Source: Planosporangium mesophilum (lineage in GTDB: Bacteria > Actinomycetota > Actinomycetes > Mycobacteriales > Micromonosporaceae). Taken from it: a stretch of 64,000 bases of DNA. Below, in pieces: positions 31,677 to 41,722 of the stretch. Where the stretch lies: the NCBI RefSeq assembly GCF_016863255.1, contig NZ_BOON01000035.1, positions 1 to 64,000 of the forward strand, read 5' to 3'. Numbering within the stretch: the first letter of the stretch is position 1; each line of letters opens with the position of its first letter. The notes beneath the pieces are model-generated. The model searched no databases and was not told the origin of the DNA. It was given only the letters and a program-made list of their open reading frames with translations. A program made the translations under genes and the position numbers.

Positions 31677-32753
31677 TTAGTGGGTGGCGGCCGCCTCGTA
31701 GAGCCGCTCGGGGCGCACGGCGCCGGCCAGTACCCGGCCGTCGTCGGTGATCAGCACGCTGAACAGCTTGCTGGTGACCAGGTGACCGCTGCCCCAGGCG
31801 CCGCTGACGGCGGGCAGGCGGTCGACGGAGAAGCCCGTCCCGTCGCTGCTGGACGGGCTCTGTGCCGGCAGCTTGGCCATGACGACGCTGGTCCAGCCCT
31901 TGCCGACGACGGTCGGCTCGGGCAGTTCGGCGGGGGCCGGACGGTCGGTGCGGGCAGCTGCCTGCTCCCTCACGCGCGCGCCGGGCGGCGGGGCGAAGCG
32001 GAACTGCGCGGGGTCCGGGCGGGCAAAGCTGACCTGGGTGAACCTGACCTCGATCGCGGTGCTGTCCGAGCCGGCGGGGTAGACCTGTACGCGCAGCGGC
32101 ACCCGCCGCTCCGCGTCGATGGCGAGGCTGACCCGGCCGACCAGCGAGGTGGTGTCGCGCGGGGTGAGGGTCAGCTCGTACGCCGGCCGTCCGGCGACCC
32201 GCGCGGAGCCGCTCGTCCTCACCTCCGTGGACGGGTCGATCGCGGCCAGCGCGGCGTTCGCGGCCTCCTGCGGGGTCTTGGGCAGCCCGTCGGGCGACAC
32301 CGGCGGTTTCTGGGCGCTCGGGTCGGCGGCCGGGAGTACCGAGTGGGTGGCGGTGTTCTGCTGGCTGTCCCAGGTCCAGACGTCGCGGCCGTCGCGGATG
32401 ACGTCGGTCTCGCCGAGCGTGCCGAGCAGGGCCAGCCGGGCCTTGTCCGGGCCGGCGTACCAGACCCGCATCGTGTGCGAGCCGCTGACCAGCGACTGCA
32501 GGTCGGAGCTGCCCTGGCCGAGGCCCGGCAGCGGTGGCAGGCCGAGGTCTGCCTGCTGCACGACCGTGCCCGACACGCCGTCGAGGCGGGCCGTCTGCAG
32601 ATCCGCCAGCAGTTGCGCGGCCGTCCGCGCAGGCAGGCTGGGGTCGGCCGAGGCCGTGAGGGTACGGGCTGCCGCACCACCACCGACCACGGCCAGGAGT
32701 ACGGCGACCGGCACTGCCCAGCGCAGCGCGGGTCGGGACGTCACGATCGACAT
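31677..32753 (-). CDS. LolA/RseB-fold secreted protein, paralogue 2
   Basis: A 358-residue protein with a signal peptide (WAVPVAVLLAVVGGGAAA). It is strongly similar over its length to the protein at 28148-29404: RTLTASA at the mature start, MRVWYAGPDKARLALLGTLG, GETDVIRDGRDVWTWDSQQN and ITDDGRVLAGAVRPERLYEA. It lacks the long Ser/Pro/Thr insertion, and has no ABC transporter genes downstream. GGAGG precedes the ATG. A GCTGAGA pair with 11-bp spacing lies 36 bp upstream, as for paralogue 1, which points to shared control by the neighbouring two-component system. Confidence 0.8.
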   Translation of the reverse strand: MSIVTSRPALRWAVPVAVLLAVVGGGAAARTLTASADPSLPARTAAQLLADLQTARLDGVSGTVVQQADLGLPPLPGLGQGSSDLQSLVSGSHTMRVWYAGPDKARLALLGTLGETDVIRDGRDVWTWDSQQNTATHSVLPAADPSAQKPPVSPDGLPKTPQEAANAALAAIDPSTEVRTSGSARVAGRPAYELTLTPRDTTSLVGRVSLAIDAERRVPLRVQVYPAGSDSTAIEVRFTQVSFARPDPAQFRFAPPPGARVREQAAARTDRPAPAELPEPTVVGKGWTSVVMAKLPAQSPSSSDGTGFSVDRLPAVSGAWGSGHLVTSKLFSVLITDDGRVLAGAVRPERLYEAAATH

Positions 32754-32788
32754 GGTTGCACCTCCTGCCCTAGATGCTGCGGGTGGCG

Positions 32789-32818
32789 GCTGAGAGGCGG
32801 CTGAGACTCCCGCCGAGA
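32789..32818. promoter_or_regulatory. GCTGAGA repeat pair upstream of LolA-like paralogue 2
   Basis: GCTGAGA at 32789 and 32800 (11-bp spacing), then GCCGAGA at 32812. The unit, spacing and distance to the LolA-like start match the set at 29443-29525. Confidence 0.7.
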
Positions 32819-32822
32819 CATT

Positions 32823-32845
32823 GACACTGCAACGGTGACAGTGTC
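32823..32845. promoter_or_regulatory. Inverted repeat upstream of the MerR gene
   Basis: GACACTG (32823-32829) and CAGTGTC (32839-32845) form a 7-bp inverted repeat, 12 bases before the MerR-like start. It overlaps a TTGACA hexamer and is a candidate operator for the regulator. Confidence 0.5.
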
Positions 32846-32856
32846 ACGGTGGAGGG

Positions 32857-33468
32857 GTGTGGACAATCGACGAGCTGCTGGACCGGGTCCGCACCGCGCT
32901 GGCGCAGGCGGAGTACCCCGGCCCGCCCAACGGGCGGGTCCGTGACCTGCCGGATCGCCGTGCCGTCCGGTGGTACGCGACGACCGGACTCGTCGACCGG
33001 CCCGCCGGGATGCGGGGGCGCAACGCGCTGTACGGGCCTCGGCACCTGCTCCAGCTCGTCGCCGTGAAGCGCCGTCAGGCCGAGGGTGAATCCCTGGCCC
33101 GGATCCAGGCGGAGCTGAACGGCGCGACCGACGCGACCCTGGCCGCCATCGCGCGGGTACCGGACCGGCTGCTCGCGTCCGGCGACGCCGGGGTGGAGGT
33201 CGGGCTGCCGCGGACCCGCTTCTGGGCCGCGCCGCCCGCGGTCGCGCCGCCCGCGGTCGCGTCGCCCGCGGGCGTGCTGGAGCCCGCGCCCGTGCCCGCG
33301 GTCACGGATGACGGCGCCGTCGCCACGCTCGCCGGTGTGCCGCTGCCCGGCGGGGCGGTGCTGCTCCTGCCGGCCCACCCCGACCCCGACGACCTCGCCG
33401 CGATCCGCGCGGCCGCCCGGCCCCTGCTCGACCTGCTCGCCGACCGGGGCCTACTTCCGAACCCGTAG
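32857..33468 (+). CDS. MerR-family transcriptional regulator
   Basis: A 203-residue protein starting at GTG 32857, with GGAGGG adjacent. The DNA-binding part shows RDLPDRRAVRWYATTGLVDRP and RNALYGPRHLLQLVAVKRRQAEGESLARIQ, which is the MerR winged helix. The C-terminal half is Ala/Pro/Val-rich, with no cysteine ligand set, so it is not a metal sensor of the classical type. It is followed nine bases later by the VIT-VWA gene, which it probably regulates. Confidence 0.82.
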   Translation: MWTIDELLDRVRTALAQAEYPGPPNGRVRDLPDRRAVRWYATTGLVDRPAGMRGRNALYGPRHLLQLVAVKRRQAEGESLARIQAELNGATDATLAAIARVPDRLLASGDAGVEVGLPRTRFWAAPPAVAPPAVASPAGVLEPAPVPAVTDDGAVATLAGVPLPGGAVLLLPAHPDPDDLAAIRAAARPLLDLLADRGLLPNP

Positions 33469-33477
33469 GAGCGCGTC

Positions 33478-35859
33478 ATGACCCTCTCCGTCACCACGAT
33501 GAGCCCGGCCGAGGCGGCGCGGGCGGCCGCACCCGTGGAGGAGGCCGGCCTGGGGGCGTTGCGCACCGGGCGCGGCAACCTGCCGCTGGACCGCCTCGAC
33601 GTGCAGGCGCAGCTCACCGGCCTGGTCAGCCGGGTGCGGCTCACCCAGGAGTTCGTCAACACCCACGACACCGCCCTCGAGGCCACGTACGTGTTCCCGC
33701 TGCCGGACAGGGCCGCCGTCACCGGCATGACGATGACCGCCGACGGCCGCGTCGTCGAAGCCGACCTGCGCGAGCGCGGGGAGGCGCGCGAGGAGTACGA
33801 CCGGGCGATCGCTGCCGGCAAACGCGCCTCGATCGCCGAGGAGGAGCGGCCCGACGTGTTCACGATGCGGGTGGGCAACATCCGGCCCGGCGAGCGGGTG
33901 AGCGTCGAGCTGAGCCTGGTCGGGCCGCTGCCGTACGCCGACGGCGCCGCCACCTTCCGGTTCCCCCTGGTCGTGGCGCCGCGCTACGTCCCGGGCGCCC
34001 CGCTGCCGGGCCCGGGCGTGGGCGACGGGTACGCACTGGACACCGACGCCGTACCGGACGCGTCCCGCATCACGCCCCCGGTCCTGCTGCCCGGCTTCCC
34101 CAACCCGCTGCGGCTGTCGCTCGACGTCGACATCGACCCCGCCGGGCTGCCGCTCGGCGAGGTCCGCTCCAGCCTGCACACGGTGGTGACGGAGGGGAGC
34201 AGGGTGAGCCTGCGGCCGGGCGAGCGCGCCGACCGCGACTTCGTGCTGCGCCTGGCGTACGGGTCCACCGACGAGTCCTCGACGCTGGTGTGCGTACCGG
34301 ACGACGACGGCGACGAGGGCACGTACCGGCTCACGCTGCTGCCGCCGGCCGGCGGCGGGCCGGCCCGCGGCCGCGACGTGGTCCTCCTGCTGGACCGCTC
34401 CGGCAGCATGCGGGGCTGGAAGATGGTCGCCGCCCGGCGGGCCGCCGCGCGCATCGTCGACACGCTCACGGACGCCGACCGGTTCGCGGTGCTCACCTTC
34501 GACCACGAGGTCGGGCACCCCGACGACCTGCCGGCCGGCCTGGTCGTGGCCACCGACCGGCACCGCTTCCGCGCGGTCGAGCACCTGGCCAGGGCGGACG
34601 CCCGGGGCGGTACCGAACTCCTGGCGCCGCTGCGCGACGGGCTCGCGCTGCTGGCCGGCGACTCGCCCCGGGAGCCCGTACTGGTGCTGGTCACCGACGG
34701 GCAGGTCGGCAACGAGGACCAGATCCTGCGCGAGATCACGCCCGGCCGGGTACGGGTGCACACCGTCGGCATCGACCGCGCCGTCAACGCCGGGTTCCTC
34801 GGCCGGCTCGCGGCCCTCGGCGGCGGCCGGTGCGAACTGGTCGAGAGCTCCGACCGGCTGGACGAGGCGATGGAGCACATCCACCACCGCATCGGCGCGC
34901 CGCTCGTCACCGACCTGACGGTCACCGCCGACGGGCTCGCGCTCATCGACGACACCCGTACGCCGGGCCGGCTCCCCGCGCTCTACCCGGGCGTACCGCT
35001 GGTGATCTCCGGCCGGTACCGGGGGCCGGCGACCGGCTCGCTCACCGTGACCGGGCGTACCCGCGACGGCCGGCCGTGGCGGACTGCCGTGGCCGCGTCC
35101 GGCAAGGAGGCCCCGGCCGTCACGGCGCTGTGGGCCCGGGCCAGGCTGCGGGATCTGGAGGACCGGTACGCGGCCGGCTCCGGCGGCGCCGACCTGGAGA
35201 GGCTGGCCGTCACCACGTCCCTGCGCTTCGGCGTGCTGTGCCGCTTCACCGCGTACGTGGCGGTCGACAGCCGGGTGGTCACCGAGGGCGGCCAGCCGCA
35301 CCGGGTGGTCCAGCCGGTGGAGCCGGTGTCGGGCTGGGACCTGCTGGCCGCGCCCGCCCCGTCGGGCGGTGGGCTGCGGATGATGGCGATGGGTGGGTCG
35401 GGCCCGGCACGGGGGTCCATGATGATGGCGGCCGAGATGACGGCGGCCGACGCGCCGGTCCACGGGCGCCGGCAACCCGGCGGCGTGCTGCCCGACCTGC
35501 GGGCGGCGGTGGCCGCGGCGGCGGGCGCGCCGTGGCACGCGGGGTCTACGGCCGGGGTGGATCTGCGGTCCCTGCGCGAGGTCGCGGCCGTCGAGGCGCG
35601 CCGCCTGCGCGAGTCGGCGCAGCGACCGGAGTACGAGCGGCGCGAACTCCTCGCCGACCTGGCCAGCCGGCTGACCGTGCTGGTCGGTGGCCGCACCGAG
35701 GCGGAGTACGAGCCGTTGCGCCGGCTCGCGGAGGCCCTGGACGGCGGTGGCGACCTGGCGGCGATGTGGGCCGAGGCGCTGCGGGTACTGGACGCGTTCG
35801 CGGCGGGCACCCCGGCGGTCGAACCGGATCGCAGCCGGACCTTCTGGAAGCGCGGCTAG
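33478..35859 (+). CDS. VIT-VWA domain protein
   Basis: A 793-residue protein. Residues about 35-165 form a VIT domain (VSRVRLTQEFVNTH, ATYVFPLPDRAAVTGM, REEYDRAIAAGKRASIAEEERPDVF in short blocks). Residues about 300-470 form a von Willebrand A domain with an intact metal-ion site (LLLDRSGSM, then TLTDADRFAVLTFD). The last 300 residues are helical and Met/Ala-rich in part (MMAMGGSG, MMMAAEM). No signal peptide is seen, so it is probably cytoplasmic. It resembles inter-alpha-trypsin-inhibitor heavy-chain-like bacterial proteins. Its role, perhaps as a scaffold under MerR control, is not known. Confidence 0.88.
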   Translation: MTLSVTTMSPAEAARAAAPVEEAGLGALRTGRGNLPLDRLDVQAQLTGLVSRVRLTQEFVNTHDTALEATYVFPLPDRAAVTGMTMTADGRVVEADLRERGEAREEYDRAIAAGKRASIAEEERPDVFTMRVGNIRPGERVSVELSLVGPLPYADGAATFRFPLVVAPRYVPGAPLPGPGVGDGYALDTDAVPDASRITPPVLLPGFPNPLRLSLDVDIDPAGLPLGEVRSSLHTVVTEGSRVSLRPGERADRDFVLRLAYGSTDESSTLVCVPDDDGDEGTYRLTLLPPAGGGPARGRDVVLLLDRSGSMRGWKMVAARRAAARIVDTLTDADRFAVLTFDHEVGHPDDLPAGLVVATDRHRFRAVEHLARADARGGTELLAPLRDGLALLAGDSPREPVLVLVTDGQVGNEDQILREITPGRVRVHTVGIDRAVNAGFLGRLAALGGGRCELVESSDRLDEAMEHIHHRIGAPLVTDLTVTADGLALIDDTRTPGRLPALYPGVPLVISGRYRGPATGSLTVTGRTRDGRPWRTAVAASGKEAPAVTALWARARLRDLEDRYAAGSGGADLERLAVTTSLRFGVLCRFTAYVAVDSRVVTEGGQPHRVVQPVEPVSGWDLLAAPAPSGGGLRMMAMGGSGPARGSMMMAAEMTAADAPVHGRRQPGGVLPDLRAAVAAAAGAPWHAGSTAGVDLRSLREVAAVEARRLRESAQRPEYERRELLADLASRLTVLVGGRTEAEYEPLRRLAEALDGGGDLAAMWAEALRVLDAFAAGTPAVEPDRSRTFWKRG

Positions 35860-37868
35860 CCGGCCTTCGGGTACTCGGTATCTGAGCGCCGTGCCCGCTT
35901 GGCCCGGTACATCGCGCTGTCGGCGCGGTTCAGCACGTCGTGACTGGTCTCGCCGGCGGCGTACAGGGTGCCGTCCACGCTCAGCCGAACGGCGACGGCG
36001 ACCCCGGCGATCGCGACGGGCTCGCGGAACGCCTCGCGTACCCGCTGGGTGAGCCGCCGCAGGTCGGTCTCGGTCTCCAGCGCGGGGGACAGGATCACGA
36101 ACTCGTCGCCGCCGAGCCGGGCGACCAGGTCGCCGGCGCGGGTGCAGCCCTGCAGCCGGCCGGCGACCGCGGCGAGCAGGTCGTCGCCGGCGGCGTGGCC
36201 GAGCGAGTCGTTGATGCCCTTGAACCCGTCGAGGTCGATGAAGAGCACCGCGCCGGGACCGGTTCGTACCGCCTCGGCGAGGTGGGTCATGAACGCCCGG
36301 CGGTTGGGCAGGCCGGTCAGCGCGTCCAGGTGGGCCAGTCGCCAGGTCTCGTCGAGCAGTTCGCACGTGCGCAGCACGGTGGCGGCCTGGTCGGCGACGC
36401 CCAGCATGCGGGCCACGTACGACTGGACACCGGCGGCGGCCTGGCCGACGAACCCGGCGACGAGGACGCCGTACATCCGGTCGGGCAGGGCGATGCCGAC
36501 GACCGCCATCAGGTCCATGCCACCCCGCTCCAGGAACCCCCGGATCATGGGGTCCTCGGTGGTGTGGTCGTAGAGCGTGGTGGTCTCGGGTTCGCCCCGG
36601 CGGGACGCGAAGATCAGCGGGCTCTCCTCGGTGTCCAGGACGATCGCCGAGATCCGCTCGTGGAGCTCCGAGGGCCAGCCGACGTGGGCAGCCATGCGCA
36701 GTGCGCCGGTGTCGTCCATCAGCAGCATGGCGGCCTTGTCGGCGTGCAGCACGGCGTACGCCGCCTCGGTCGTCACCCGCGCGACGTCGGCCGGGGTCCG
36801 GGCGCGGGTGAGCGCGCGCGCCAGCCCGAGCAGGCTCTCGGCGCTGCGCTGCCGCTCGGCCGCGGCCTCGAAGGCGGTCAGCGCGTCGAGCGTGACCGCG
36901 GCGAGGTTGGCGTACGCGTCCAGCAGCGGGCGTTCGGCGTCCAGGAACGCGTCGTTGAACGCGACCAGGTAGCCGTAGTGCCGGGTGGGGGAGACGATGT
37001 CGGCGATCAGCCGGTCCGGGCCCGGCTCGACCCGCCCGCCCGCGGTCAGCCGGCCGATCTCGGCCTGGGACAGGCCGAACCCGTGTACCTGGGCCGGCTG
37101 GTCCGCCGACGGCTGCGCGACGAGTACGAACGCGTGGGCACTGACCGCGAACCCGGCACGGTCGGCGACCATGGCCAGGACCCGGTCCGGCGCCTGGGCC
37201 GTGACCAGCTCGGACACCGTGTGCTGCAACTGGGTGAGCTGGTCGACCATCGCGCCCCGCAGGTGCTCGCCGGCCTCGCCCCGGCTCCGCGAGAACAGAC
37301 GCGGCTGGCGCCAGCGCAGCTCGTACACGCAGGCAGGCGCGCCCAGCACCTGGCACTCGGGGTGGGCGACGGTGGCGAGCGGCAGCCCGAACGCGGCGGG
37401 GACCTGGGTCAGCAGACCCTGGGTGTACAGGCAGTCGTGCCTGTCGGGCCGGAACTGCGGGTGGAGCTGGTAGCGCAGGGTGGCCGAGCCGCGCCGTACC
37501 CGGACGGCCGTCATCTCGGCGCAGGTGGAGAACCTGAGGTTGGCCGTGGCGATCAGCCGCAGCAACTGGGTCGGCCCGCCGACCACCGACAGGGCGAGGA
37601 TCAACGGCGTGCCGACGGTGTGCTCGATGATGGTCAGCCCGACCTTGTGGGCGACCTCGGGGTCGTCGAGCGCGATCGCGGCCGACTCGAAGAGCCGGAT
37701 CTTGAAGTCGTACGACCACCAGCGGCGCGGGTCGTCGTACACCTCGGGCTCGTGCGCCGCCCCGGCCAGCGCGAGCGTGCGGGCGACGGCCTCGTCGCCG
37801 CCCGTCGCGCGAACATGCCGAAGGATGGCGCGTATCGTCACGCCGGACGTCTGCCGTATCGAGTCCAT
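35856..37868 (-). CDS. GAF-GGDEF diguanylate cyclase
   Basis: About 670 residues from ATG 37868. The N-terminal 200 residues match a domain common in actinobacterial regulators (WWSYDFKIRLFESAAIAL, HSVGTPL-like HTVGTPL, CVYELRW). A GAF-like segment follows (about 340-480), then a GGDEF domain with the intact GGDEF active motif. An RAGD five residues upstream forms the inhibitory I-site for product feedback. It should make cyclic di-GMP. The stop overlaps the convergent VIT-VWA gene by four bases. Cyclic di-GMP controls development in actinomycetes, which fits the SsgB-like gene in the window. Confidence 0.88.
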   Translation of the reverse strand: MDSIRQTSGVTIRAILRHVRATGGDEAVARTLALAGAAHEPEVYDDPRRWWSYDFKIRLFESAAIALDDPEVAHKVGLTIIEHTVGTPLILALSVVGGPTQLLRLIATANLRFSTCAEMTAVRVRRGSATLRYQLHPQFRPDRHDCLYTQGLLTQVPAAFGLPLATVAHPECQVLGAPACVYELRWRQPRLFSRSRGEAGEHLRGAMVDQLTQLQHTVSELVTAQAPDRVLAMVADRAGFAVSAHAFVLVAQPSADQPAQVHGFGLSQAEIGRLTAGGRVEPGPDRLIADIVSPTRHYGYLVAFNDAFLDAERPLLDAYANLAAVTLDALTAFEAAAERQRSAESLLGLARALTRARTPADVARVTTEAAYAVLHADKAAMLLMDDTGALRMAAHVGWPSELHERISAIVLDTEESPLIFASRRGEPETTTLYDHTTEDPMIRGFLERGGMDLMAVVGIALPDRMYGVLVAGFVGQAAAGVQSYVARMLGVADQAATVLRTCELLDETWRLAHLDALTGLPNRRAFMTHLAEAVRTGPGAVLFIDLDGFKGINDSLGHAAGDDLLAAVAGRLQGCTRAGDLVARLGGDEFVILSPALETETDLRRLTQRVREAFREPVAIAGVAVAVRLSVDGTLYAAGETSHDVLNRADSAMYRAKRARRSDTEYPKAG

Positions 37869-37988
37869 GGCCGCCCTCCGACCGCCACGATCGACACCGG
37901 CGGCGCGGTCCTGAGGAGACTTCGTGGCTCGGTCTGACGAGACGGATAGCATCGTCGGGTAGCCGCATGACCTTCAGGGAGTGAAACC

Positions 37989-40013
<2,025 letters not shown>

Positions 40014-40024
40014 CAGTCTGTGCT

Positions 40025-40066
40025 CTTGGACACGTGGTGGAGTCATGGCCCCGCCACGTGTCCAAG
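40025..40066. terminator. CTTGGACAC-type intergenic hairpin 1
   Basis: A 16-bp stem with one G-T pair (40025-40040 with 40051-40066). The outer sequence CTTGGACAC/GTGTCCAAG recurs in the hairpin at 48401-48441. No T-run follows. Confidence 0.65.
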
Positions 40067-40086
40067 ATCTAGGGCGGAGGGCAGGG

Positions 40087-40629
40087 ATGGAACCAGACGA
40101 GTTGGACCGGCTGTGGACGCCACACCGGATGGCGTACATCAACAGCGACGACCGGCGAGACGAGGACTTCGACCGGCCGTCCGGGTGTCCGTTCTGCCGG
40201 GCGCCGGGGCGTGACGACGCCGACGGGCTCGTCGTCGCGCGTGGCAAGACCGTGTTCGCGGTGCTCAACCTGTACCCGTACAACCCCGGTCACCTGATGA
40301 TCTGCCCGTACCGGCACGTGGCCGACTACACCGACCTCGACGAGGCGGAGACGGTCGAGCTGGCCCGCTTCACCCAGACCGCGATGCGGGTGGTGCGCCG
40401 GGTCAGCGGCGCGCACGGGTTCAACCTGGGCATGAACCAGGGCTCGGTGGCCGGTGCCGGCATCGCCGCGCACCTGCACCAGCACGTCGTACCGCGGTGG
40501 GGCGGCGACACCAACTTCATGCCGGTGGTGGCGCGCACGAAGGTTCTGCCGCAGCTGCTCGGCGACACCCGGCGGCTGTTCGCGGAGACGTGGCCGCAGG
40601 TCGAGGCGGAGACCGCCGCCACGTCCTGA
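40087..40629 (+). CDS. HIT-family nucleotide hydrolase/phosphorylase
   Basis: A 180-residue HIT protein with the histidine triad HLHQHVVP and a CPFC pair near residue 35. The family member at this locus in mycobacteria (between thrS and pgsA1) acts on diadenosine tetraphosphate, so a similar role in Ap4A turnover is likely. GGAGGGCAGGG precedes the ATG at 40087. Confidence 0.9.
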   Translation: MEPDELDRLWTPHRMAYINSDDRRDEDFDRPSGCPFCRAPGRDDADGLVVARGKTVFAVLNLYPYNPGHLMICPYRHVADYTDLDEAETVELARFTQTAMRVVRRVSGAHGFNLGMNQGSVAGAGIAAHLHQHVVPRWGGDTNFMPVVARTKVLPQLLGDTRRLFAETWPQVEAETAATS

Positions 40630-40788
40630 AGGGCGCTGCCTGACGGCGCCGTCCGTGTGAATGACCCGTATCTGCCCGGCCGGGGGACCCGCCCCGGCCG
40701 GTCGCCGTGTCACGATTTTTCGTTACCGTCCCGGATTCGCCCGGGTGGATGTCCGGGATGTCACCCGGGTGGAACCGGGGAGATACGG

Positions 40789-41604
40789 ATGAACGTGACC
40801 AGGCGTGCGCTCCTGCGGGGGTCGCTGCTGGTCGGCGGCGGCGCCGTTGCCGGCGTCGCCGCCACCAGGGCGCACCGCTGGTTCGGCCCGGACCGCCAGC
40901 CGCTCGACGGCGGCTACGCGGCGGCCGCCGACCGGCTCGCCGCCGTGCGGCACCCCAGCACGTCGGTCACGTACTACGTGCGGACCGCCGAGCCGGTCGT
41001 GGCGTTCACGTTCGACGACGGCCCCGGGCCGAACTGGACCAAGATGGTGCTCGACACGCTGGACGAGTACCGGGTGCCGGCCACGTTCTTCATGGTCGGC
41101 CGCAACCTCGATGCCCACCGCGACCTGGTGCGCGGCCGGCTGGATCGCCACGAGGTCGGCAACCACTCGTGGTCGCACCCGGATCTCGCCGAGCTCGATT
41201 TCACCGCGGTACGCAGGGAGCTGACCCGTACCCACGACGTGATCCGGGCGGTCACCGGCCGGGAGGCCACCCTGATGCGCCCGCCGTACGGGCACCTCGG
41301 CGGCTCGACCCTGCTCGCTGCGGACTCCCTCGGGTACGACGTGGTGCTCTGGTCGCAGGCGATGCACGAGAAGACGTACCTGTCGAACCCGGCCGGGCAG
41401 GTGACCGACATCGTCGAGCACGCCACGCCCGGCGCGATCGTGCTCGCGCACGACGTCGGCAACGACACCCGCCTGGTCGCGCTCCGCCGGCTGGGCGAGA
41501 TGTTCAAGGGCCTGCGGGACCGGGGCTTCCGGTTCGTCACCGTCAGCGAGCTGATGGCGATCGGGCAGCCGGCTTCGGTGGAGGCGCCGCAGGCCCGCGC
41601 CTGA
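40789..41604 (+). CDS. Exported polysaccharide deacetylase (NodB domain)
   Basis: A 271-residue protein with a twin-arginine-type signal (TRRALLRGSLLVGGGAVAG). The NodB domain has the metal-site motifs FTFDDGPG and GNHSWSHPDL, then RPPYGH and a late AIVLAHDVG. It would remove acetyl groups from cell-wall or other glycans outside the membrane. The ATG at 40789 has GGGGAG upstream. It lies between the HIT and pgsA genes. Confidence 0.9.
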   Translation: MNVTRRALLRGSLLVGGGAVAGVAATRAHRWFGPDRQPLDGGYAAAADRLAAVRHPSTSVTYYVRTAEPVVAFTFDDGPGPNWTKMVLDTLDEYRVPATFFMVGRNLDAHRDLVRGRLDRHEVGNHSWSHPDLAELDFTAVRRELTRTHDVIRAVTGREATLMRPPYGHLGGSTLLAADSLGYDVVLWSQAMHEKTYLSNPAGQVTDIVEHATPGAIVLAHDVGNDTRLVALRRLGEMFKGLRDRGFRFVTVSELMAIGQPASVEAPQARA

Positions 41605-41722
41605 CCCCGCCCACGGCCCGGTCGCTCACCGCACCCTCCGGATCGTCGATCCAGGAGAAGTGGTCGCTGGTTCGCCCGGTTCGGGCCGCCATTTCTCCCA
41701 GATCGACGCGAACGTCACGGCT

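Noticed and set aside
40650-40788. Possible riboswitch upstream of the polysaccharide deacetylase
   Set aside because: A CCCGGGTG/CACCCGGG stem is visible, but I could not match the conserved core of any riboswitch class.
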